NCBI RefSeq assembly: GCF_018446385.1
Contig: NC_055987.1
Location: forward strand, 9,943,705-10,007,704
DNA length: 64,000 nt
Source: Zingiber officinale
Lineage: Eukaryota; Streptophyta; Magnoliopsida; Zingiberales; Zingiberaceae
Direction: 5' to 3'
Shown piece by piece: positions 32,340-44,242 of this stretch. A program made the translations under genes and the position numbers. How positions within the stretch are numbered: the first letter of the stretch is position 1; each line of letters opens with the position of its first letter. Below the pieces are notes generated by a model. It was given only the letters and a program-made list of their open reading frames with translations. It did not search any database and was not told the origin of the DNA.

Positions 32340-32995
32340 TAACCTTCTGAAAAAGTTATCATTGCTTGGAGGCGCCTCCAAAAGGATTCAGGGTGCCTCC
32401 AAGAGGATAAACTTTTATCCCTTTCTTAACGATAGCTTAACGATTACTGATTGGTTGGAGGCGCCTTCAATGTCATTGGAGGCATCTCCGAGCTTACTCG
32501 AGGCGCTTCCGAGCTTGCTCAAGACGTCTTCACACCTTTTTTGTCCAAGGCGCCTTCACACCTTTTTGTCCAAGGCGCCTTAGATACTCCTAAGGCACCT
32601 TTGCTCCTTTGGTTAGGTGCTTCCATACAAGTGAGCCGTCTTGGATCTTCAATATCAATCTTTAAGTTGATATTCTTCGATCTCGCTTGCTTAGGTGATG
32701 CTTTGGCCGTGTGGAATTGAGCTCATCTGAACTCAACTTTAATCTTCTCCTTGATCAGGCTTTTTCTCGGCTTCTGTCCCTCAGGTGCGTCGTGCACCTC
32801 CTCGTTTGCCGGTGTACTCTTTCACAGCTTCTCGTTCCTTGGATATATCGAGCCGGTCAACTTGCTTCCTGTGCTATCCTTCACGTCCATTGCGTCTTCC
32901 GCTCGACTTCTTATGTTATTAAGCTCCTGCACACTCAGTCATAAGAAATCAACACTGCAGGACCTAATTTAATCCAGTTGACCACATCAAAATTA
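32340..32995 (+). mobile_element. LTR-like fragment with GGCGCC-rich repeats
   Basis: A GC-rich island in AT-rich DNA, with repeated 'ggaggcgcctcc' and 'aaggcgcctt' palindromes (32370-32610). It is followed by 'gcacactcagtcataagaaatc' and 'gttgaccacatcaaaattaacc', a style of sequence seen in monocot LTRs. Frames at 32362-32972 are by-products. Neither element end nor target duplication could be fixed. Confidence 0.35.
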
Positions 32996-35290
32996 ACCTG
33001 AAATACTTACAATCTCTTTATTTTTGATATGTATCAATCCAAGTTAAGTTAGAGTAACAAACAATAAAACAATTTAAGAACATAAATTTACAATTTATTA
33101 CAAGTAACAAATTTGCAATAAGAACAAGTATAAAAATATAAAATTTTATACTAAGTACCTCCCCATAACTTAATCCCTCTCCCTTTTTTATCACATAAAA
33201 AAATATTAGAGAAAATAGGAAAGCTAAGTAAAAAATATTGGAAAAATATTCTTTGAGGTTTTAAAAGAATTTCCAGTAATATGACATTTCATTAAAAAAA
33301 TTATGAAAAAATATTTTTATTTTGATCTAAATGATTATTTTTAAAAAATAATTATTTTTAATTTAAATATTAAAAATAGGTATTTAACTTAAAAAAATCT
33401 TTTTTATTTTTTTTTTCAATGTTTAAAATACAAGGTTTCCTAGCTGAAAAATTAGATATCTCAAAATTTATCTATGAAACAAATTTAAAATTTAAAATTA
33501 TATTTTTGATAAAAATTCATAAAAAATAAGATAAATACTAGAAAATCTTGAAAATTTTTATTCTGATAGAAAATCTAATTATTTATTATAGAAAAATTAA
33601 GTGTTTCAAAAATAATTTTTAATTTTAAAAATCTGATTTTAGTTAATAAATTCATAAAAAATAATTATTGGTAAAAAATTTCAATTTTTTTATACTAATA
33701 GTTAATACATTTGTCCAAGAAAAAAATTTCAACCAAAAACATGAATAGTAGATATACGAACTAATTAATTTTGTAAGTAATATTAAAAATTAAAATAAAT
33801 TAAATCTAAAGCATGCATAAATTAACTTTAATCCTACTAAGTATGATTTAGAAATCTAATATAAATTTTTACCTACTGAATTTATTAAAAAAATTTATGG
33901 ATATTATTTCTAGTTACTTTTTAATTAGATCCACTCCTAGTATAACAATTAAGTTTATTGAAATTTAAAAATTTTAAATATGCATTATTCTTTTTCAAGA
34001 CTCTATTTATTCTTTTAACCTATAATTTTTCATTTGATCAAAATGTTCTAATGGCCCTGCATTAGCTCATTTTGTTTTCAAATCAATATTTTCCTTTTAT
34101 CTTCTGATGTAGCTCCCCTCATATATTTATTGATTTTTTTAAAATTTAATGACATTAAAAATTGTTGAACTTATTATAAAAGTGAATGGCTTTAACATTA
34201 TTTAAATATTAATTTAATTTTCAGTTGAGATGACTAATTATAAAACAAAAAAAGTTTAGGTAAATATAGACAAACTGAAAATGTATTAATTAAAAATGCA
34301 AAGGTTGATTTTGTAGTCATTAATCTTTCTAAATATCAAAAATCATTTAACATTTGACATTTTGAATAATTGTAAAATTAATGTTGAAAATGTCTCTCAT
34401 TTTTAATTATTTTTTATAAACTACAATAACTTTTTTACTTTTCTTTAATATAACTTTTTATATAATATAAAACAAATTTAGATGATAATGAATGCAAATT
34501 ATGCAATAAGTTCTTGCATTTATTACTGACTTTAAAAAAGATTTTTTTCTACTTTAATTAGTTTATCTCTATGTATTTTGGTTTCATTTATGATATTAGT
34601 CTTTTTATTAAATTAAACTAAGTTTTTTTACATCTAATTTTTGATTTACATGATATACAATTTTAAAAAAAAATCTGTAAAAGGGAAATAGAGTTGATAT
34701 ACAAAAGTGGTATTCAAATTGGTGAATAATATAACAAGTGCAGATTAATATAACAGTTACTTAATTCTTTACTGAATTTAAATTTTAAATTTATATTTGA
34801 CTACTTTAACTTCAATCAATTTTTTAATGATCTATTAATTTTGCCCTATTAAAATAATCTTAAATTTAAATATTATTCCATTTGAACCAATTTGAGAAAG
34901 GAATAAACTGCACTTTAAACATGTAAATTTAATTATATTATGTTTTATATGAATATTAAATATTATTTTATTAATTGGACTTCCAAAACTTGTAGATACA
35001 ATTTTGGAACCTTTCAGAAAAATGAGTGCATATGAAAACGCTTTTAAAATTCCTAATATACATCTTTTTATATTAATTTATTAAAAAGCGAATCAGTTTA
35101 ATAAAATCATGTATTTTATTGCAATTTACATTTAAATATTTCCAGTGAAAAATATCTTTCTAATTTAAAATGAATATATTTTAATTTTTTACCTATGAAT
35201 AACGAAACGTTGAGAAAGCAAATTTTTATCAGCATTTTTATTTAAATAAAAATTTCAAATTAATACTTATCAGAGACGATTAGATGAGGT
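32996..35290. other. Very AT-rich intergenic region
   Basis: About 2.3 kb dominated by A/T runs, with no open frame above background and no element ends recognised. Confidence 0.5.
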
Positions 35291-35299
35291 AATAATCAA

Positions 35300-35606
35300 A
35301 ATAGAGGGATGATGCTGAAAACAATTTGGAACTTTTTCTTTTCACCCTTTTTCACCGAACCTATCAACCAAGCGCACGTTAGATAATACAAACATCGCAT
35401 CCTCCTGCGACCTTATCGTGCGCCTTCTCCCAACTCCCGCTAGCACCCCTCCATTTCCGCACACAGACATCTCCCTTCTCTCCAGGTTATTTCCTTTTTT
35501 GTCTTCTCCCTCCCTTCAAATCCATCGGATGCCCCTCCGCGCTGCTTTCGATTCGGTGCGCCTCTGATTCCCACGGGTCCATCGATCGCCGTCGGGTCTT
35601 CTCTCC
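35300..35606 (+). promoter_or_regulatory. Proximal promoter and 5' UTR of the ATXR5/6-type gene
   Basis: Composition changes from AT-rich to CT-rich or GC-rich at about 35390, as expected for a 5' UTR. A 'ctcccgc' string near 35434 is only a partial E2F-like site. The family is often S-phase regulated, but no perfect E2F site was seen. No clear TATA box. Confidence 0.35.
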
Positions 35607-38600
35607 ATGGCCCCGCCTTCATCCTGCTCCGCCGCCGGAAATAGGAAGTCGAACTGCCGCGTCCGGAAGCGCACGGCGGCGCCTTCCCCGTCCGCGCCGA
35701 AGAAGTTTCGTTCGATGGAGGAGATAATGCGGGTAGCTTTGCCTGCCGCCCCCGTCTCCGGCGAATACTACGTGGACCTCCGCTGCCAGGAGTGCCGATC
35801 CGGTGATCGAGAGGAGGAAATACTCCTGTGCGACAACTGCGACCAGGGGTACCACCTCTATTGCCTCCGGCCGATCGTCGTTAGAGTTCCATCTGGGCCC
35901 TGGTTCTGCCCTAGCTGCGTAGGAGAAAGATCGATTAAAAGTACATCGACATAGCTATTATGGATTTGAGGATGAAAGGAATAAGGATATTGATTCACAT
36001 TTTATCTGTGGATTCCAGGGTTTCCGTTGGTGCAAACAAAGATTATTGATTTCTTTAGGATTCAAATGGCCAACGACGAGAAATGTTGCCCCTCCCAAGG
36101 TGATTATCTTATTTATCAAACTGATTGTGTCATTCTCAGCGAGGATGTGTTGTTCTTAGTTTTCTTTGGCTATTTTCCCCATGTAATTATGGGAAGAATT
36201 GTACCGTAGACTTCCTTGTGCCTTTCTATATCTATCTATATTTTTATTTCCGTCGATATTTGCTCTTATTTTAATGGGGTTCCTTCCGGAGTGGCTTCTA
36301 ATTTGTAGGCGCTGCAGAGAGTCCCAGAAATGATGGTTCACTAGGATAGTGTAGGGTGAATTCTGACAAATTAAACTGTCTATGAGTTGCTGTTGTCACT
36401 ACGGAGGTAGAGGTGTGTTGTTGTGCTAGCATATGTAAAGGAGACAACAATGTGGTTGTTTGCTAGAAACAACATAATGTACAGATGAGTAAAGTTGTGA
36501 TCGACAACTATGGTGGTTTCTATTTGTAGTGATGTGTGCAGGAAGTAGTGCTTAACGAAGAAGTTAGTAGAAAATTTACTAATAAAGAGGAATATCATAC
36601 AGGTCACATTGACGAGGGGTACAACTGATTGTTATGTTTCCCTAGATTGATTAAACCGAAGGCAAATACAGAGACAATGGTCTGACTGTTCAAGTTAATG
36701 CCCATTTGTGCTAGAGACATTGATGCTGGATCTGACTATGGGTTGCTCAGGTGGAGTTTGCTTAAGTCATCTCATGATGTGATGGATGAGCTACACAGAA
36801 AGAGTAAATGTTTGCTGGTTGTGTGGAATGACTTGTGCTATGTGCTGTTTAGTAATGTATTTGAAGGCTGATGATCACTGCTACACAATTGTTGGTGGCG
36901 CTCTGTTGAATCAAGTTTGTATTCCCTGTTTCCTCCTGCAGTCGGTGGTAGTGATCTTGCAGTTGGAAGTCACTGGTAAAGCTCAATGAGCTACTTGTAT
37001 TATAGTTGAGGGCGATGAGTGGTAATGACCACAACCAAGAAGACCAAATGGCTGGTTGGGGCGGTCGAGGTAGCTTGTCTGAAAGTGCAGGATTAAGAAG
37101 TGCTAGATGGGATAAAGGGTAAAATAAGTTGTAAGAGAAATGAATTTTGGAAAGAAGGAAAACTTTTTGAGGTTTCATTGCCCTATTAGAGGGGAGAGGT
37201 AACATGAAGATTCATATCCTTTGCGGAGGAGATGAAATTATAACAAAGTAAATGGTTGTGGGAAAGAGAATAGGTGATTGAAGGGAATATGAGGTCATTT
37301 AAGGCAACATGGACCAGTCAGTAGTTTGTGTATAAGTGGATAAGAGAAAAAAAGGAAAAACTATAGTTGCCTACTTACCTTAGAAATTTATAGAAAAGAA
37401 AATCACACAAAAATCCGTAGTCACCATATATGGATTGCATTGAAAAGACACCTAAGGTAAGGTTTTGTTGATACACTACAATATGATAGTTTTGCTTGCA
37501 CCATATCGAGTAATTAGAGCGCAATCGTAATCTTCATAAGTCACTTTCTCTATAAACTCAAGTTCGAAATTTTGAAGAGAGAGTCCCCGCGCCATTCAAT
37601 CATATTTACGAATTCTATGTCCATGCCATGTTGCTTGGTGTTATGAGTAGGAGAGGTAAATAATCAAGTGTTGTTATATCAAGGTTGTCTAATTATGGGT
37701 TGTATCAGGTATCATAAATTTTCAAATTGTTAACCTAGGAAGTCATGAATCATAAGGTTTAGATGAAAATTTTAAAATATGTTAAAAAAATAATTCTATT
37801 TTATTTAGAATAATTTTTCTATCTAAAATTTATAAAATGAAGGGATGTTTAGATGAAAGTAAATTGACGTTTTCATAAAGCTTCATATTTTCCACTAATG
37901 ACAATCTGCAAATTATTATTTAATTCATTCCATTAAATAAAACAAACAATAAGGAATTTCCTCTTTAAATGTTTTGCACATAGAAAAGTCTTTATCTTTA
38001 AATAAACAATATTTATTCTTCTCCGTCATTGTTAGGTGTGGAGTCCGTGTTGACTATGGTTCATTTTGTGTCTCCAAGCGATAAGATTTTTTGTTCTATC
38101 ATGATTTTGAGATTTCACTCTATTTGTCCTTTATAATCTATTATAATACTAAAAATGGAACAACTTTTAGCTCTCTGCGAAAGTCTTAGAGAGTGCTCAT
38201 TCTACCATAAAGGGCAGCCCGGTGCACGAATGTGCTCGTTCTACCATATAATATAAAATTCATTATTTCTTTCTTCTTTTATAATAAATTTGGTTTAATT
38301 TCTAATATATTCGGTTTGATAGTTTTTAATCGGTTGTTTACTTTTGATTGATTTTATTTCTTATTTTTAAAAGTGTATAAAATAAGATTCATATCCAAAT
38401 ATCCAATCGTATTTAATCTAGCCAAATCATCATGATTCTTTTCATTTCTAGTTCATATTAGAATCATACCGTGATATGTGAATCACAACGGAAACGAATT
38501 GTAAATCATTAAATGTTCATAATTGTAGTTCTATTGTTAAATAGACTTATTAGATTTAAAGTGAATTATTGGAGTAAGTTGACTCTGATTAGTTAGGTAA

Positions 38601-41448
38601 TTTACTGAGTTATATAATAAATTACTTGAATTAATTATGTAATTTAGTGAGATTTATACTCATATAACAAAAGTTATATGCTATTACAATTAAAAACTTG
38701 AGTCGGGTTCCAAAACCAATTCGCGATGCAAATTTTATAATTTTTTTCTTGATGCAGGAACTGATCTACCAAAAGCCAATATAACCTGAATTTTCTTGGT
38801 TCATTTCCAATTGAATTTGGTATCCAGTTGGATTAGGTTTGTTGCCACCCTAAGACTAATTCAATCACGACCATATTTAGCCACAAATTTAGGATGGCTA
38901 TAGGGTGGTTATTGAAATATAGTGCTGCTGATTGTGATGACCTGCGAATTTCTGTTGGAGTAAATTACTCAGATTAATTAGGTGTTTACCGAGTTTTATA
39001 CTCATATTAGGAAATCTATATAATTTATACAATTAAAAACTTGAATTGGAGATCCTAGTCTCATAAAAAGAATTTCCAATAACTGATCCACCAGGAACTG
39101 ATATAAGTTGAATTTTCTTGTTGAGTTGGTTCTCATCAAAAAAGGTATTCATTGGATCAGGTTTTCTTGCCCACCTGTTGGATACACCCTACAATGACAA
39201 CTAGAATTCAATGGCGAACAAATAGAATTCATGAATATAGGGTGGCCCTAGGGTGCGTGTTCAAATATAGCTCAGCTGGTTGTGATGAACAGCTGGGTGT
39301 TTAATAGCTAATAGTTTTTTATTGAATATTCTTGCTTAAGTTATATGTATGTATTCTCAGACAAACTATATTTGTTATTAAATATGCTTTTGTACTGTTT
39401 AGATTCAATCTACACCAATTGTGACATTTACAAGGAAAAATACAGATTGTTCGAGTTACTTGAGTCATATGTGTCTGTGCCATATGTTTGTTCTTTGATA
39501 TGCCCACAAAGAAAATATTCATGAAACTAGAAACGGAAGGTTCCAAGGGCCTCATGATAATATATGGGAGTACATCTTAAACAATGCTTTGCCTTGAATT
39601 GCATGAGTGCAAGTGTGAAGTTGGAACTCAAAATATGAGGTATCTCCCCTTTCTTAGGCATGGGAAAGTCTCTGATGGACAAACATTGGAAATCAATGAG
39701 AAGATTCAAAATGGTCGAAAGAGAGATACAGGGCCTCCAAATATATTCCTTTTCATTTAATCATGCATATTGAAGCATTCTATGTCATGAAATCTTTCTT
39801 CATGAATATTTGAAAGTTATGAGTGTGTCATTTTTAGCAAAGAAAAAAAAGAGGAGAACTGACATGTTAGGACACTTCAATCCTTGTTAAAATCCAGTGT
39901 TAGACGACAATTTAGGTATGGAGTACTTGACTGATTTTTCTGCCATCTGATCATGGATACGATTCTATCTTTGCATTTTGAATTATTGTCCTTTTTATTA
40001 CCTCTTTGGTTTTACTTTATTGCTCAGGTTCTATATAATGTATTTCATATTATGCTCAAAATTGTAATGCACTCATTATGCCTCGCCGAGTTTTCCAGCC
40101 GCAACCTAATGTATTTAGGGTCCTTTTTCTCAACTTCATGCCCTTTATGAGTTCTCAATTTATTTAACTGATAATTGTTGCAACAATTGCACATTTCGTC
40201 ATCATTTTATTTGTAATTGAAGAGGATTTAGTTCCTCAAGGGTAACCTAACAACACCATGCAGCTTGGTTCATCAATGACCATCAGCGTTACTATCTGAA
40301 TATTCCCAAGCAATTTGCAAACTATACTTGCTTGTTCTTTAATATACATTTTGAGTAGTATTGATCTATCTCTTGTTTTCTAAATGATGTTTTCATTGAG
40401 AAGCTTCAATCTCTATTTGTGTGGCTTATTTGTATTGTCTACTGTGATGATATTGTGAAACTGGTTTTTTGAAGATGGAAAAAAGCGCAAGAGACGTTCC
40501 ATAGTTATGTACAAGAAGAGAAGACGACGATTATTACCATTTAATCCTACAGAAGATCTTGCTCTGCGACTTCAACAAATGAGTTCTCTTGCTGCTGCAT
40601 TAACAGCAATGAACATGGAATTCAGTAATGAGCTGACTTATTTACCTACAATGGTCGATAGATCTTCTAACCAAGCAAATTTAGAAAAAGGTGGCATGCA
40701 GGTACGAAACTCTTTTCCTCTTAAAAAGAAAAACTCGTTTGCCCTTAGATATATTCAAGACGGTATGTATTCTTCCAAAGGTCCTTCCGAGGGAAGATAA
40801 AGAGGCATTAGAGCTTTGCAAAACAATGAATAAAAGAGGAGAATGTCCTCCTCTCTTGGTAGTTTTTGATCCAATTGAAGGGTAATTCTGTTGATCAAAT
40901 ACTACAACCGCAGTTTCAGTTTAATCACTGTCTGAAAGTCAGAAAATAAAATAAACAATTTTAATTAATACAGGTTTACTGTTCAGGCTGATGGTCTTAT
41001 AAGGGATATGACACTTGTAGCTGAGTATACGGGCGACGTTGACTACTTGAAAAACCGGGAACACGATGACTGCGATAGCATGATGACGCTTCTTCTAGCT
41101 ACTAACCCTTCTGATACTTTAGTGATCTGTCCTGATAAACGTGGAAATATTTCTCGTTTCATTAATGGTATAAACAACCATACTCGGTAAGCTCTCATCT
41201 TTCTTCCAATCCGCCACTTTTTTCTAGTGCAATGCTTATTACAACTTCTCAGATCCTAGACTTGCATCTAACACTTGATTTTCTGCAGGGATGGTCGGAA
41301 GAAACAGAACCTTAAATGTGTAAGATATAATGTAGACGGTGAGTGCAGGGTATTGCTTGTTGCTTGCCGTGATATATATCGCGGAGAACGGCTATACTAT
41401 GATTACAATGGATATGAGAAAGAATACCCTACTCACAATTTTGTCTAA
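35607..41448 (+). CDS. ATXR5/ATXR6-like: Histone H3K27 monomethyltransferase, ATXR5/ATXR6 type
   Basis: Exons 35607-35940, 36019-36099, 40475-40701, 40760-40881, 40974-41186 and 41289-41448 join in frame to 378 residues, close to Arabidopsis ATXR5 and ATXR6. Residues 60-107 are a PHD finger (CQEC, CDNCDQGYHLYC, WFCPSC). The PIP box QTKIIDFF (117-124) binds PCNA. After a basic stretch (KKRKRRS, YKKRRRR), the C-terminal SET domain (about 235-378) has AEYTGDVDYL, RFINGINNH, ERLYYDYNGYE and the family's usual ending. The enzyme deposits H3K27me1 on newly replicated chromatin, silencing transposons and restraining re-replication. All motifs are intact and no stops interrupt the exons, so it is probably active. 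Intron 2 is unusually long (4.4 kb). Confidence 0.93.
36100..38204 (+). other. Intron 2 of the ATXR5/6-type gene, 5' part
   Basis: No exon or complete element recognised. Frames such as 36027-36209 and 36786-36989 are intronic. The region around 36380-37250 has higher GC and may be an unrecognised insertion. Confidence 0.4.
38205..38245 (-). mobile_element. Short Au SINE remnant
   Basis: 'aagggcagcccggtgcacga' matches the complement of the Au SINE 3' end. Only about 40 bp remain. Confidence 0.5.
38564..39300. repeat. Diverged tandem duplication of about 389 bp in intron 2
   Basis: Copies start near 38564 and 38953. Shared phrases are 'ttggagtaa', 'gagttttatactcatat', 'acaattaaaaacttga', 'aggaactgat', 'tgaattttcttg' and 'gggtggttattgaaatatag' (second copy 'gggtgcgtgttcaaatatag'). 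Confidence 0.7.
39301..40474 (+). other. Intron 2 of the ATXR5/6-type gene, 3' part
   Basis: Contains no recognised element. It ends in the acceptor TTTTTTGAAG before the exon at 40475. Confidence 0.5.
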
Positions 41449-42179
41449 CATCTGATTACCTCCCTAACATGACTATTCTAACCTCTTCTTGAGCTTGTGG
41501 TATGGCAGGATCAGTTTTTTGCACGCCAAATTTGTGTGTATATCACAGCTCTCCCGTTTGCAACTTCTTGATAGATAAAGTACTTTCAACAATTTGTATA
41601 CATTTTTTTTAGCAATATGGACATTATAGTTCTATTTAAGAGGCAATTCAAATTCATGTTCGTATAGTTCGCTGTCATTCATGTTTACACCAGTAGCAAA
41701 GCATATCGTATCGTGATTTGGCACGCTATCAATTTGGTTTCATTGTTTCCAAATTCCATTTAGGAGGACAAACCCTAGCCAGTAAAGACAAAGTACAAAC
41801 CCATTAAGCTTTCTAAGCTGGTTTAGAAAGGGACTACTGTCTATATCTATCCCCATCCCCGACCAGATCGGTCATAAGACTGGTTTCATTGGATGCTTTT
41901 AAAAAGGAACTTCTAAATTATTAGAGTAGATATTTCTTTATTTTGGGTCTGAAGATATAAAATAAATAGAAATTTGAAACATAACTAATATAATTTACTA
42001 TTATATTGAGCATCTGTGAAGATATTTAGATTTTATGCAAATCTTACTACTTAAATAAAACACCTGAGGAGTTTCACCTAAACAAGGCGAATCTAACCAA
42101 AGGCTATCCTTTTACCTGTAAGACAACAATCCTAATTTATCTGAGGTGAGTTTATTCGAGGGAAAATTTATATGCAGTC
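41449..42179 (+). other. 3' UTR and downstream flank of the ATXR5/6-type gene
   Basis: Non-coding. T-rich runs near 41604 could belong to the 3' end region. No defined polyadenylation signal was assigned. Confidence 0.4.
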
Positions 42180-42900
42180 TCTAATAAAAAAAATAAAATT
42201 TTGAATGCAATTTTTATTAATAAAAATTTTTATTTTTACTTCACAGTTAAATATAATGAACATTAATTTACTTAATTATCCTTGATATTTTTAGGTATAA
42301 AAAATCTAAAATAAATAATTCTTCTTAAATTCAGCATATTAAATTAGAATTTAGTATATTTTTTTATCAAATTGAGTATGACTTTTTTTCACTTCAATTG
42401 GATGGAAAATATATTAGATTTTCTTTAAATGATACTCAATTGGATGAAAAATATATTAGATTTTATTTAAATGATGTTGAATTTAGGAGGAATTATATTA
42501 AGTAGAAAAAAAGTCAATTTTGATAGAAAATATACTTGATTATAGTTTAAAGTGCTGAATTTAAGAGTAATTATACTCATTTTTAGATTTTTTTTATACC
42601 TAAAAAAATCTGAGAGGTAATTAGAAAGTCGTACTCACTTCAATAGAAAATATACTCGATTCTAATTTAAAGTACTAAATTTAATAGAAATTATATTCAT
42701 TTTTAGATATTTTGTACCTAAAAAATATGAGAGACAGTTAGATAATAATATTTGAATTTAAAGTGTTGAATTTAAAAGGAATTATACTTATTTTTAAATA
42801 TTTTTATATAAAAATTTTTTAAAGACAGTTAGATAATAATATTTGTATGAAGAAATTGAAGTAAATAAAATTTTACATGTAAAGAGTGGAAATAAAATTT
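42180..42900. repeat. Degenerate AT-rich tandem repeats
   Basis: Loose units of about 130 bp recur with 'gaaaatatacttgatt', 'taatttaaagtgctgaattta', 'gaattatactcatttttaga' and 'gagacagttagataataata'. The order is conserved over at least four units. Confidence 0.6.
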
Positions 42901-44242
42901 TTGGACATAGGAATTTCTCGTAAAATTAATAATATGATTAGAGATTTTTTTCTAATTTACTGTTTATTCAATTAATTTTAAAAGTGATTGGAAAAATTTT
43001 CAGATGGATTCTGATATTTGAATCTCTGCTATCTAGGCAATCTGTCCATCACTTACCGTGTCATTGTAGTCGCAGGGCGAGGAAGCTCATTTCCAAAAAC
43101 ACAATGATCAATGTCGATCGAAATCTTCCACGCGCAGCGAGCATCGTCGAGAGTGAAAATTAGAATGCCGGGAGGCCGCGAACCATCTACTCCCCTCTCT
43201 CACAAATCTACAAATCGATGGCATTTAATTTTGCCGGGCGATTTGGGAATCCGAGCCACGATCCAGACCACTTCGGAGGCAGTACGGACGCGGGGGCTTT
43301 TATTACGAGGCGCATACCGACACGACCGCGTTTAATGCGATGCCGCCGCGGTGGCTCCGAGGTGGGCGCATCTCAACGACCTCATTTATTGCTGCTGCCT
43401 TACTCGCGGCTTATCGAAACGGATCGGAGACCGAGGACCCGAGCCCGACCCATTCGGCTAAAGCGGAAGCAAAAGCGAGCGTGCAAATCTGGCACTCGAT
43501 CGCCGGACCATGGGCTCGGCGTTGATGGCTCGTGCTCCGCAAGACAAGCAACCGTTATCATAGCGTCGGCCTCGTCGAGTTGTTCGGCGACTCGTCTTGC
43601 TGCTCATCATTGCTCCAAACACCAGCGTGAGTTGGACTCGGAGGGAAAAATAACTTCGAATATATTTATTATTTTATTTTATTTTTATTTTTATTTTATT
43701 TTAAGAAAGAAGGAATACCCCTTCTCCCTCCCTCTCAAGTCTCACTCTCATTGCCAGCGTCGGTTTTGTTCGATAATGAGACTTTTGGTTCTTCATTAGG
43801 TAGCATATGGCCTATAGTTGGGAATCATTACACGGAATGCTAATCCTCCACCGACCACGCGGATCGACAGTAAGTTTGTTAGGTTAGATTCAGGTTTTCG
43901 GTAGGAGAAGAGCTGGAAGACTCGAGTGCTTATGCTTGGAATAATTGCCACAACAACATGTTCAATCGATCAAAAGCTCAAAGCAAAGCATAACAGAGCC
44001 CAGCAGAGCAGAGCAGAGCAGAGCAGAGCAAACAGAGCATCATTAAAGATAAAGAAGAAAGGAAAAGGAGCGAGCAAACAACCCCGCCCTCTTCTCCTCT
44101 TCCGCTCCGCTCCTCCTACTTTACCAAGGACGAGGGACACCATCAAGCATTGTGCCCCATTTCTCAACTTTCCCTTGATGCCTACTTAGTTAGCAGGCCA
44201 TTCAAGGAACTGGCATTGCGCCATTGTTGTTTGTAGCGGAGG
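42901..44242 (+). promoter_or_regulatory. Upstream region of the LRR receptor-like gene
   Basis: GC-rich from about 43060 to 43640, then AT-rich (43650-43705). A GA-rich microsatellite (agagc units, 43995-44030) lies in the probable 5' UTR. Frames at 43111-43335 and 43218-43799 encode Arg/Ser/Pro-rich low-complexity sequence with no domain, and I do not call them genes. The promoter itself was not located. Confidence 0.35.

Noticed and set aside
43218-43799. 193-codon frame upstream of the receptor-like gene
   Set aside because: Arg/Ser-rich with no domain, three overlapping frames of similar length, and a T-rich low-complexity end. It is typical of GC-rich non-coding DNA.
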